A stretch of 64,000 nt of DNA from Paenalicyclobacillus mengziensis (GTDB lineage: Bacteria > Bacillota > Bacilli > Alicyclobacillales > Alicyclobacillaceae): NCBI RefSeq assembly GCF_017298635.1, contig NZ_CP071182.1:2232001-2296000 (forward strand), written 5' to 3'. Position 1 is the stretch's first letter. Each line of letters opens with the position of its first letter. Below, piece by piece: positions 28,080 through 37,000 of this stretch. The position numbers were made by a program, and so were the translations under genes. A model generated the notes under the pieces. The model searched no databases and was not told the origin of the DNA. It saw only the letters and a list, made by a program, of their open reading frames with translations.

Positions 28080-28397
28080 ATGACAAACGAGGAACTCCGC
28101 TCAGCACTGCAATTCATGATGGACCAGGTTCATCAAACAGCGGTGAGCAAGGGCTGGTACGAACAGCCGGTAGCATTTACGACACATATTGCACTAGCTC
28201 ACAGTGAGTTATCAGAGGCTTTGGAAGCGGATCGCAAAAATCACGGCCGGGACAAAGTCGCTGAGGAGTTGGCCGACGTCTTGATTCGGACACTTGACAT
28301 GGCAGCTGCCCACAACCTCGACTTGGCGGGCGCACTTGTTGAGAAGATGGAGAAGAACAAATCACGGAGTTATCGACACGGGGGATTAAAATATTAG
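28080..28397 (+). CDS. MazG-like nucleotide pyrophosphohydrolase
   Basis: 105 residues, 22 bases after the ADP-ribosylglycohydrolase. The helical MazG pattern is clear: HSELSEALEADRKN (ExxE) and EELADVLIRTLDMA (ExxD), the magnesium ligands of the all-alpha NTP pyrophosphatases. Single-domain members are usually house-cleaning enzymes for odd nucleotides. It is the last gene of the module. Nothing suggests a specific nucleotide. Confidence 0.82.
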   Translation: MTNEELRSALQFMMDQVHQTAVSKGWYEQPVAFTTHIALAHSELSEALEADRKNHGRDKVAEELADVLIRTLDMAAAHNLDLAGALVEKMEKNKSRSYRHGGLKY

Positions 28398-28522
28398 CGT
28401 GGCACCATCCTCTCATGACGGAGGTGAAACAGTCACCAAGACGCCTTTTTTCGTCTTACAGTGGTCCTCATTTCATGTCGACAACCCCCCTGTAAAAAAC
28501 GGATTGTAACATAAGTAATTAT

Positions 28523-28541
28523 TATAATAATAATCATTATT
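28523..28541. promoter_or_regulatory. Fur-family operator-like box
   Basis: By hand alignment 16 of 19 positions agree with the Fur box consensus. The core is a perfect 9-1-9 inverted repeat, AATAATAAT-C-ATTATTATT (28526-28544). It lies 66 bases before the transporter start in an AT-rich promoter region. Fur, Zur or PerR-type regulators are all possible. Confidence 0.5.
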
Positions 28542-28606
28542 ATTGATTTTACTTATGGGTAATACAGGAATACGATGTGAACGTAACGAACAACGGGGGT
28601 GAACGT

Positions 28607-29725
28607 GTGAGTGGAGTTGTGCGGCAATTTGGGTTAAATTGGTTCACTACGGTCATGGGCGTAGGCATCGTTGCAGGACTTACCTATTCTTCTCCATTTT
28701 CAATTCCATTTCAACATGAGATTGGAACAGTTCTGTTTGTGCTGTTGAATTTGATTTTCGCTGTCGCTCTTCTGCTTTGGGCTTTTCGCTGGATGTTCCA
28801 CTCCGATGAGGCACTGAACGATTTTCGGCATCCAACCCGCGCTCTATTTTATGGGGCGTTCGCGATGGGAATCAATGTCGTCGGGAATGATTATCTCGTT
28901 ATCGGAACGCACATGATAAGTACTAGTATGGCAACGGATATCAGTAAGGTCGTCTGGGTAGCTGGAACGATTGTATCACTGTTCACCGTTGTGGTTGTTC
29001 CTTATTTGCTGTTCACTGAACACGAAGTAGAACAGCATCAAACGCTGGCTACCTGGCTGATCCCTGTGGTTCCACCGATTGTCGCCGCAGCCACGGGTGC
29101 GAATTTGATTCCCTTTTGGGGCGGCGCGAATATACAGTTTGCCATGACAGCTTTAATTTTGGCCATGTTTGGCATCACCTTTTTCCTCTTCATTATGATT
29201 AGCTCGCTTGTTTATGGGCGGTTAGTGTACCACAAACGCTTAAGTGGTGAGGCAGCGCCCAGTCTCTGGGTTGAAATTGGGCCGATTGGTATGTCCATGG
29301 GGACCTTTAGTACACTGCCACTGACAACGCATACCATTTTCGGACAGTATGGAAACATTCTTCATGCATACGGTATTGTCTTTTCCATTGCGATGTGGGG
29401 GGTCGGCATTTGGTGGATCATCATCTCCGCCATGCACACGTTCCTGCATCTGAGCAAACGTGGGGAAGGGTTGCCTTTTCACATGGGGTGGTGGAGCTAT
29501 GTGTTCCCTATCGGTAGTTTCACAAACGGCACCTATGCGCTCGACCACCTTGCGGGGAATTCATTTTTTACGATTGCAGGTTTCATTCAACTTTTGATTC
29601 TCTGGGGATGCTTTGCCATCGTGTTCAGCAGAACCACACGGGGCGTATTGAATGGTAGTCTGATTCAATGGAAAGTGTCCCATTTCCATCCCGAAGAGTT
29701 TCCGCGGGTTCGAAGAACCGTATAA
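28607..29725 (+). CDS. TDT-family (TehA/Mae1-like) transporter
   Basis: About 372 residues, ten predicted membrane segments, no soluble domain. The opening FGLNWFTTVMGVGIVAGL is the typical first segment of the tellurite-resistance/dicarboxylate transporter family, whose members export dicarboxylates or conduct anions such as sulfite. The frame extends back to GTG 28577, but GGGGGTGA at 28595-28602 favours GTG 28607. It stands alone between the MazG-like gene and a strong terminator, behind a Fur-like box. The substrate is not known; a sulfite or organic acid exporter is possible. Confidence 0.82.
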   Translation: MSGVVRQFGLNWFTTVMGVGIVAGLTYSSPFSIPFQHEIGTVLFVLLNLIFAVALLLWAFRWMFHSDEALNDFRHPTRALFYGAFAMGINVVGNDYLVIGTHMISTSMATDISKVVWVAGTIVSLFTVVVVPYLLFTEHEVEQHQTLATWLIPVVPPIVAAATGANLIPFWGGANIQFAMTALILAMFGITFFLFIMISSLVYGRLVYHKRLSGEAAPSLWVEIGPIGMSMGTFSTLPLTTHTIFGQYGNILHAYGIVFSIAMWGVGIWWIIISAMHTFLHLSKRGEGLPFHMGWWSYVFPIGSFTNGTYALDHLAGNSFFTIAGFIQLLILWGCFAIVFSRTTRGVLNGSLIQWKVSHFHPEEFPRVRRTV

Positions 29726-29779
29726 CTCGTCTAATCTAGAGCAGTATTCCCAATCCACACCATATGATTGGTCGACCCA

Positions 29780-29813
29780 GGGACACGTTGGACCTCCAAC
29801 GTGTCCCTTTATT
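29780..29813 (+). terminator. Rho-independent terminator
   Basis: A perfect 13-bp stem (29780-29792 with 29795-29807) with a two-base loop is followed by TTTATT. It ends transcription of the TDT-transporter gene and separates it from the Lrp operon. Confidence 0.88.
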
Positions 29814-29934
29814 CATTTTAGACGCCGATTGTGGGGCATGATGTTCTGCGTCAGTTGACCTACTCTATCCATGCTCTTGTAGATATCTTAGCATATCTTG
29901 TCGATATTTTAATCAAATTAGAAGATTATCTCTA

Positions 29935-29963
29935 TTGAAATGAATCTTTGTTAAACGTATAAT
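29935..29963 (+). promoter_or_regulatory. Sigma-A promoter of the Lrp/peptide operon
   Basis: TTGAAA (29935-29940), a 17-bp spacer, and a perfect TATAAT (29958-29963) in AT-rich DNA. It should drive the Lrp-type regulator and the peptide importer, peptidase and amidohydrolase genes. The rest of the 29726-30059 gap holds only the terminator, the repeat described next and the ribosome site. Confidence 0.72.
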
Positions 29964-29979
29964 TCAAATATTCGAATTA
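29960..29979. promoter_or_regulatory. Inverted repeat overlapping the -10, possible Lrp-type operator
   Basis: TAATTC and GAATTA flank eight bases, and the left arm overlaps the -10 box. A third TAATTC lies near 29996-30001. Its position suits autorepression by the Lrp/AsnC protein encoded just downstream. Confidence 0.5.
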
Positions 29980-30059
29980 CGGAAAAATTATATGGTAATT
30001 CGCAATGAAGGGAGGACACGCAGGTTAGTATACCGCTAGGTCTAGACACCATTGACCTC

Positions 30060-30494
30060 ATGATTATCGACGCCTTGGCCCAGAACGGAAGAATACCTTT
30101 CGTTGAGATCGCTGAAATTGCCAATGTTTCGGAGGCAACCATTCGCAACCGATACCAGCGACTCACATCTTCAGGTATTCTGACCGTCGTCGGTGTGGTC
30201 GATCCGTTTCGTACAGGGATCTATTCCGTAGCTCTGGTTGCGATTCAGGCAGATGAGACGGCACTAAGTGAGGTTTGTTCCAAACTGTCGCAGTATCCAA
30301 AGGTACGGTTTGTGGTTGCCTGTGCAGGCACATTTAACATCATGGCGGAGGTCATTGCGTATTCGACGGAGGAACTTACCACATTCATTGCTGAAACTCT
30401 GCCAACCATACCAGGCATTCGCCAGATGTCCGTGAATCAGGAATTGAAACTGTACAAGAATGCTTTCAACTATTTAAAGGGGGCAGATTTGTGA
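30060..30494 (+). CDS. Lrp/AsnC-family transcriptional regulator
   Basis: 144 residues from the first ATG. The N-terminal helix-turn-helix (IIDALAQNGRIPFVEIAEIANVSEATIRNRYQRL) and C-terminal RAM domain (LSQYPKVRFVVACAGTFNIMAEV) are standard. The family's usual LDxxDxxII start is encoded upstream (LDTIDLM from 30042), and a good ribosome site AGGGAGGA lies at 30009-30016, yet no ATG, GTG or TTG occurs in frame between; a GTT sits at 30024. Either an unusual start is used or the native one was lost. It probably senses an amino acid and controls the overlapping peptide-importer genes. Confidence 0.85.
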   Translation: MIIDALAQNGRIPFVEIAEIANVSEATIRNRYQRLTSSGILTVVGVVDPFRTGIYSVALVAIQADETALSEVCSKLSQYPKVRFVVACAGTFNIMAEVIAYSTEELTTFIAETLPTIPGIRQMSVNQELKLYKNAFNYLKGADL

Positions 30495-32089
30495 TAAAGA
30501 AACCATGGTTTACTGTGCTCGCCTTGACGACGAGCGCAACGTTTTTGTTGGCTGGATGTGGAAGTACCACAAACAGTGGCAATTCCACAGCGTCAAATGC
30601 TCCAAGCGGTGGTTCTTCATCATCAACGCTCTCCAAACCTGCTGTAAATAACAACACTTTGGTCATTGCAGATGGCCTTGGGGATCCCCAGAGCTTTGAC
30701 CCGATTTCTACCTTCACCATTGCTTGGGGAGAAATCGCCAACAACATTTTCGATGGTCTCGTGTACCGCGGTCCAAATTTGAAAATTCAACCGGGGCTGG
30801 CGACGTCATGGACCTACAAAAATCCGAAGACCCTTGAGTTCACACTCCGCAAGGGAGTCAAATTCCAAGACGGCGAGCCATTTAATGCGCAGGCCGTCAA
30901 GTACACTTTTGACCGTCTGTTGGCAGACAAAAAGAGCCCCCAGTTGTCCAACTACACCTCCATTCAGTCTGTTCAAGTGGTTGATAACTATCACGTCATA
31001 TTCCATCTAAACACTGTCGATCCGGTACTTATCACAAAACTCTCCGGATACGGTGCGATGATTGTGCCACCACAGTACATTAAGAAACACGGTGAAACCT
31101 ACTTTGCCAGTCACCCAATCGGCACGGGTGCTTACCAAGTCGTAAACTATAAGCCCGGTTCCTCTGTTACCCTCAAGGCCAACCCAAACTATTGGCGAGG
31201 TGCACCGAAGATTAAGAATGTCATCATCAAATTTGTTCCCGACGCCAACACGAGAATGTCCATGATGCAGGCTGGAACCGTTGATATCGTGGAAGACGTG
31301 CCACCGGCACAGGCATCGTTGGTGAAAAATGACCCGAACTTCAAGCTGGATGCGGTTGGTAGCCCAACGGTATCAGAGATTCGCTTCGATGTTGCGAAAA
31401 AGTATATGAACAACCAGGATGTCCGGCTTGCCATCAACTACGCCATAGACAAGAACGCGATTATCCAAAAGATTCTGAATGGATATGGCCAGCCGATTTC
31501 AACCTTTCAAGGCGCGCAATCGTTTGGGAATGACCCGAATCTGAAACCGTACCCTTATGATCCGAAAAAGGCAGAACAACTTCTGCAAAAGGCTGGTGTT
31601 CCCAAAGGCACCACCCTAACTCTGACCTATGACGGCAGTGACTCCACATTTGCGGAAGTCGCTCAAGCGGTTCAGGAGGAGTTACAGCAGGTCGGTTTAA
31701 ACCTCAAATTGAAACCGGAAGATACAAACACTTTTTACAATCAATTGATTCCGCAAGGAAAAGCAGGTGACATGCACGAGTTTAACTGGGGCGGTTGGAC
31801 TCTTGACTTTGACAACACTGCTGAACTCCTGTATGCGAAAGGGCAGTTCTGGAACCCGAACTTTAGCAACCCGCAGATTACGGCGCTGTTGAAGCAGGAA
31901 CGAAGTACAAACAACCAGCAGGTGCGACAACAGGTGTTTTACAAAATGGATAAGCTCCTGCAGCAACTCGCGATAGAAGTACCGCTCTACCAGGAAGACA
32001 CAATCTGGGCGGTCCGAAACGACATTCAAGGTTGGACGACACCGCCAGATGAGAGAATGGACCTCTGGAATGTCTCGTTCTCTAACTGA
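30491..32089 (+). CDS. Peptide ABC transporter substrate-binding lipoprotein (DppA/OppA-like)
   Basis: 532 residues, SBP family 5. The lipobox is LLAGC (Cys23), followed by an Asn/Ser-rich linker. Family signatures include DPQSFDPISTFTIAWGEIANNIFDGLV, TLRKGVKFQDGEPFNAQAVKYTFDR and AINYAIDKNAII. GTG 30491 overlaps the TGA of the upstream regulator, so the two are translationally linked. It binds peptides or similar solutes outside the cell for the permeases that follow. A hairpin separates it from them. No ATPase is encoded in the operon. Confidence 0.92.
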   Translation: MIKKPWFTVLALTTSATFLLAGCGSTTNSGNSTASNAPSGGSSSSTLSKPAVNNNTLVIADGLGDPQSFDPISTFTIAWGEIANNIFDGLVYRGPNLKIQPGLATSWTYKNPKTLEFTLRKGVKFQDGEPFNAQAVKYTFDRLLADKKSPQLSNYTSIQSVQVVDNYHVIFHLNTVDPVLITKLSGYGAMIVPPQYIKKHGETYFASHPIGTGAYQVVNYKPGSSVTLKANPNYWRGAPKIKNVIIKFVPDANTRMSMMQAGTVDIVEDVPPAQASLVKNDPNFKLDAVGSPTVSEIRFDVAKKYMNNQDVRLAINYAIDKNAIIQKILNGYGQPISTFQGAQSFGNDPNLKPYPYDPKKAEQLLQKAGVPKGTTLTLTYDGSDSTFAEVAQAVQEELQQVGLNLKLKPEDTNTFYNQLIPQGKAGDMHEFNWGGWTLDFDNTAELLYAKGQFWNPNFSNPQITALLKQERSTNNQQVRQQVFYKMDKLLQQLAIEVPLYQEDTIWAVRNDIQGWTTPPDERMDLWNVSFSN

Positions 32090-32112
32090 CGGTTCAAGTA
32101 GAGGTGAAAATG

Positions 32113-32150
32113 CTCTCGAAGAGGTTAAACTTAACTCTTCGAGAGTTCCC
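32113..32150 (+). terminator. Stem-loop after peptide-binding-protein gene
   Basis: A perfect 11-bp stem (32113-32123 with 32135-32145), 11-nt loop, then TTCCCTT. Probably a leaky terminator that sets a higher level of binding protein than permease. Confidence 0.65.
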
Positions 32151-32203
32151 TTGTCAACGTGTGTGCTTGTGAACAATTGATAATATAGAAAGGAGTACGA
32201 ACA

Positions 32204-33133
32204 TTGGCCCGGTATATCGTCCTTAGACTGCTGCACACGGTAATTGTGCTTCTCGGTATCTCACTCATTGTGTTTATTACCGTACGTCTAACCGGAAACC
32301 CTGTAGCAGCTATGTTACAAAGTGGTACTCCTTCAAAGCAGGCGATTGCGCAACTGACCGCAGCCCTCGGTCTAAACAAGCCATTGATTGTGCAGTATTT
32401 CATTTTTCTCAAAGGTGCTGTTACTTTAAATTTTGGCACCTCTTATGCCACCGGGCAACCCGTCATGCAGATGATTATGTCCCGCATGGGCGCGACCGCA
32501 GAGCTTGCCGTCGGTGGGATTATCGTGGGATTGCTACTTGCTTTCCCCGTTGGCATCGCCTCCGCCATCTGGCGCGGTACTTTTATCGACCTGTTTGGTC
32601 GAAGCTTTGCGTTGCTTGGGATCTCATTTCCCAATTACTGGCTAGGTACAATGTTAATTCTCATTTTCTCGGTATGGCTGCATCTTTTTCCGGTCGCAGG
32701 TAACAACGGACTGGTCTCGCTGGTTCTGCCGTCGGTGACGCTTGGTTTGATTCTGGCAGGCATACTCGCTCGTCTTGTTCGCTCCAGTATGCTTGATGTC
32801 TTGTCAGCACAGTATCTGACGACAGCTCGTGCCAAAGGATTACACTGGTGGCGAGTGACCATCTTTCATGCACTGCGTAACGCTCTCTTGCCGACGATTA
32901 CGATGATTGGGTTGCAGTTTGGTGGTCTGCTCGGCGGCATCGTGATTTTGGAACAGGTATTTGCATGGCCGGGTGTCGGGCAGCTTGTGATTCAGGCCAT
33001 CAATCAACGTGATTACCCCGTTGTACAGGGTGTCGTTTTGTTTTTAGCCTTTCTTATGATTATGGTTAACCTACTCACAGACCTCAGTTATGCGTTTGTT
33101 GATCCAAGGGTCCGCCTTGGAGGTGACCGCTGA
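32204..33133 (+). CDS. Peptide ABC transporter permease, DppB type
   Basis: 309 residues. The N-terminal membrane segment and GNPV motif (ISLIVFITVRLTGNPVAAM), the EAA-type loop (TTARAKGLHWWRVTIFHALRNALLPTI), and a C-terminal FVDPRVRLG are hallmarks of DppB/OppB. The start is TTG 32204 after AAAGGAG. It overlaps the DppC gene by one base, which indicates coupled translation. Confidence 0.92.
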   Translation: MARYIVLRLLHTVIVLLGISLIVFITVRLTGNPVAAMLQSGTPSKQAIAQLTAALGLNKPLIVQYFIFLKGAVTLNFGTSYATGQPVMQMIMSRMGATAELAVGGIIVGLLLAFPVGIASAIWRGTFIDLFGRSFALLGISFPNYWLGTMLILIFSVWLHLFPVAGNNGLVSLVLPSVTLGLILAGILARLVRSSMLDVLSAQYLTTARAKGLHWWRVTIFHALRNALLPTITMIGLQFGGLLGGIVILEQVFAWPGVGQLVIQAINQRDYPVVQGVVLFLAFLMIMVNLLTDLSYAFVDPRVRLGGDR

Positions 33134-34053
33134 TGAATGCACAACTTACGTCGGTAGAACCGCGTGAAGACATTTCACTGAAGACACGACGTCGGCGTCG
33201 GTCTGGAGTTAGGCATTTTTTCACGAGTTTAGTCACAAACATAGGTGGTCTCGTCGGAGCCATCATTATCCTTATTGCAATCGTGTGCGCGGTGTTTGCG
33301 CCATACATTTCACCGCATGATCCGACTGCAGGGAGTATTTTCAATCGTTTGCTACCGCCTGCATGGATGAAAGGTGGGAACGCGAGCTTTTTGCTTGGGA
33401 CAGACCCGGTCGGTCGAGACGTCCTCTCCCGCATCATCTGGGGTGCACGTGATTCGCTCTACATTGGCATTAGCTCTATCATTCTATCTCTCGTCATCGG
33501 TGTCCCTGTCGGGCTTGTTGCCGGGTATTTTGGGCGCTGGGTGGATGACCTGCTGATGCGCATCACAGACGTCATGTTGACGTTTCCGTTCATCTTACTC
33601 GCCATCCTGGTCATGGCTTTGTTCGGTACCGGGGTAAACAAGGTGGTTATCGTACTTGGTGTTTCCGGCTGGGCGAGCTTTGCTCGCGTTGTCAGAAGTC
33701 AAGTTCTTTCTTTACGCGAGAACGAATATGTGATGGCTGCAATGATAATTGGTGCACCTACCTGGCGAATCCTTGGCAAGCATATTTTCCCTGGTACGAT
33801 AAGTCCTATCACCGTCATTGCAACCATGAACATTGCTGTAAACATCCTTTTGGCATCTGGTTTGTCGTATCTCGGACTTGGGGTCGATCCATCCATCCCA
33901 GACTGGGGTGGCATGCTGGCATCTGGCCAAATCTACCTAACGACCGCCTGGTGGGTGGATGTGTTTCCTGGAATTGCCCTTATGTTGACAGTACTCGGAT
34001 TCAACCTCTTCGGAGATTGGCTAAGGGACTATCTCGAACCACAGACCAAGTAG
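33133..34053 (+). CDS. Peptide ABC transporter permease, DppC type
   Basis: 306 residues with a cytoplasmic N-tail rich in Arg, then LLGTDPVGRDVLSRIIWGARDSLYIG, the classic DppC signature near residues 80-105. Its EAA loop lies near the LRENEYVMAAMIIGAPTWRI stretch. It forms the channel with DppB. DppD and DppF ATPases, normally next in such operons, are replaced here by a peptidase gene four bases on. Confidence 0.92.
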   Translation: MNAQLTSVEPREDISLKTRRRRRSGVRHFFTSLVTNIGGLVGAIIILIAIVCAVFAPYISPHDPTAGSIFNRLLPPAWMKGGNASFLLGTDPVGRDVLSRIIWGARDSLYIGISSIILSLVIGVPVGLVAGYFGRWVDDLLMRITDVMLTFPFILLAILVMALFGTGVNKVVIVLGVSGWASFARVVRSQVLSLRENEYVMAAMIIGAPTWRILGKHIFPGTISPITVIATMNIAVNILLASGLSYLGLGVDPSIPDWGGMLASGQIYLTTAWWVDVFPGIALMLTVLGFNLFGDWLRDYLEPQTK

Positions 34054-34056
34054 GTC

Positions 34057-37000
34057 ATGTCAGAAAGCAAACATGGGGGGATGGACCTGATGCTGAACCA
34101 GTTATGGACCACCAATGGATTGCTCAAAGATGACGACAACGAAGGCGTGTCCCTCCGCTTTCCAATTGTTGTTCAGCCATTGCGTCTACCGGAGACAGAG
34201 GAACAAGCTGACTTGTTATCGGTGCAGACGGGACTAATGGAAATTGTGACTCGAATCGGTCTGGAATGTCTCGTTGTGCCAACTCCGATTCTTGGAAAAG
34301 TGTTTTTCATCGAGCAGTTTGACGGTGCCCATACGGTCGCAGACGATTTAACCGAAAACCCAACTTATGTCGGGACTAATGGCCCGCCTGGGAGCACATC
34401 GCAAGGAGTTCGGACTGTTATCGGCTGGTCTCAGGATTGGCTCAAAGGCGTATTAAATGAAGCTGGCATTCCGGTCGAGCAGTTGCAGCGTTTGTACGAC
34501 ACTCTGGAGAATGACGACGGCCTACTTTGGATGGTGAACTCAAACTTACTCGTGATTACCGGCAAGTCATCGTTAGGATTAGTATGGGCCATGCGTGCTC
34601 TGGCGTCAGACAATTTCGGACATGGATTACCAAACGAGCCTAGCCTGACAGTTACGAGTGAGTTCATTGGTCAGACCGCACAAGTATCGAAAGGCCCCCA
34701 TCGTTCCTTGGAAGTTGATGTTGACGAGTCCAACATCCTGGATGGTCCTAACCAGTCAGAACGTCGCATCTATTCACGAAATGTTTCTCTGCACGAGGTC
34801 TTTTCAAGCGTCGGTGCGTACAGCACGCATGAAGGGGGCGTCCTCCCCGAAGCGGACGTGCAGATACAGATGAATCAACCGATTGATGCCATCGAACGGG
34901 CACTTGGACTCGCAGCAAGGATTGGACTGGAATGCGGCTATGTCCAATTTCCCGTAACAGTGATTGGCCCGGAGAAGCCGCGTCAGACTGCCCTGAACAT
35001 CAGTTTCACGGTGTATCCAGAAGCAATCGATGCGGTCGTCAGGCGAGATGGTCAGTTCCTAAAGTTTATCGCCCCATCCGCAAAGATACTCGACGAGATG
35101 CTTGAACACGTGACGAGCTCTTGGTTTGAAGTACCTTCAGACGTAGAGATGCCGGACTGGCGTGGAAAAATTGCTGCGCTCACCAGCAATGCGCCGGATA
35201 TTCAGCTTCGTGCCAGGACCGAAGTGTTCTTGACCAGGCTTCACGACACCCGTGGTGGTGTCAAGCGCGTCGACGTACCAGGACATCTCCACAAAACAGT
35301 GGCCCCATGGTGCCGTGAGCGGGACGTATTGGTAGAGGTGTTCAAAGACCCAGAACTATTTTCTCTCGATTGGTCCGGCCAATCAGAGTGGGCGATCATG
35401 AGTCCGCTTCTGCAAGAGGACTTGCAAAACATAAAGACTAGTATGTTTACTCCTTCTGTCCCTTTCGCTGATGCTGCAGGCGAAGTGTCTCAAAAACTGC
35501 ACGTTGAAGTGTTTACTACAGTACCCCAGCATGTTTTTGAGCATAATATCAGCACGTTTAAACGTAGTCATTTGGAAGACTCGTCAGAGGAAGACCTAAA
35601 GGCACCTCTTCCCGTCGATTTCACTTATAGGAACGTGACAAAGGCTGGACTGCACTGGTTTTTGACCGATATCTTACCTCATTTAAAACAGAATCCGCGA
35701 GTAGCTGCGGTTGAAATTTCCACGCAACGGAGGCCTGCTGATAAAGATTTACTCGATTTACCGCAGAGATTTTTGCAGGAATTTTTCCCCGTTGACGTGA
35801 TTGTTGAACGAGAGTCACAGCTTTCGCGAGATGACGTAACACTCGCCGTGCACGACTGGTCAGGGCCAATGTATGTCGTTCGCGCGCACGACCAACATGG
35901 ACAGGTGATTCGGGAGTGGGAATGGGAAAGTCCCATCGAAACGCGCTCATATATGCCGAACGACCCGAGGAGGCGAGTTGTCACGCCAGCCGTCGGCTAC
36001 CATATATCACTTGTAGATGGAGCGGGAGCAGTGAAGCAGACACTCGAAAAGCGGTCCATCCGGAGCGTGTACGCACATTTTTGGGACTGGTACCAGAAGG
36101 AGGTCATCCCAAGGATTGTATCGGCCAAGCGGTCTCACACCGGACCTACCCCATTCTCCCGGTTGGAGATAGAAGTGTGGGTCAACGGGACCGAAGAACG
36201 CCTGGGAGTATACGAAGAGGCGGTTTCGTGGCCTGAAGCGCTCCATGAAGACTTGTATTTCTACACCTTGCAAGTACTCCGGGAATACGGAGAGACAGTA
36301 AACCATCCGATGTGGAAGACACCCGGATTGGTTGTCCCTTTAGTTCATCTCACTAACGGCGAAACACACGCACAAGTGAGGGCTTATACATACGGTCCTG
36401 ACGAAATAACTGTCCGGTATGGTTCCTTGCACCAAGAACATGTCCATTTGCAGGAACAACGGATTGATATCAGCCCAAGTGATGTGCGAACTGTGACATA
36501 TCGGGACGGTGTGTGGAATGTCGTACTCGACACTTCTCATTCAGAAACCAGCCAACTGCTGGAATGGCTCAACGAACCAGAACCTAGTCGCGGAACCGCT
36601 GTCACTTCGTATGTCGCAGAATCCGAACTTGACCCTCCCGGTTCACCCATCGACGTGGACGACAAACAGATCCGCGTGTTGCAAAACAACGACGTGATTC
36701 GGTGGCTGAATACCCATGCTGACGAACTTCCGGGCCATTACTGGGTTATCGATCATTCGTTTGAGGGTCGCCCTATCGTCGGGGTGGAACTTTATCAGCC
36801 TGTGAAACATGGCCTTTGCAGCCGGCGGAAGCATACTCTGTTTAAACCAACTTTGGTCGTCTTGGCTCGTCACCACGCAAACGAAGTATCTAGTACAAAC
36901 TCAGCCATTCACCTGATGGAGACAGTACTGCGCCAAAAAAGCCTGTTGCAAAGGGTTAATCTCGTCATCGTTCCTGTTCACAATACGGACGGTGCAGCTC

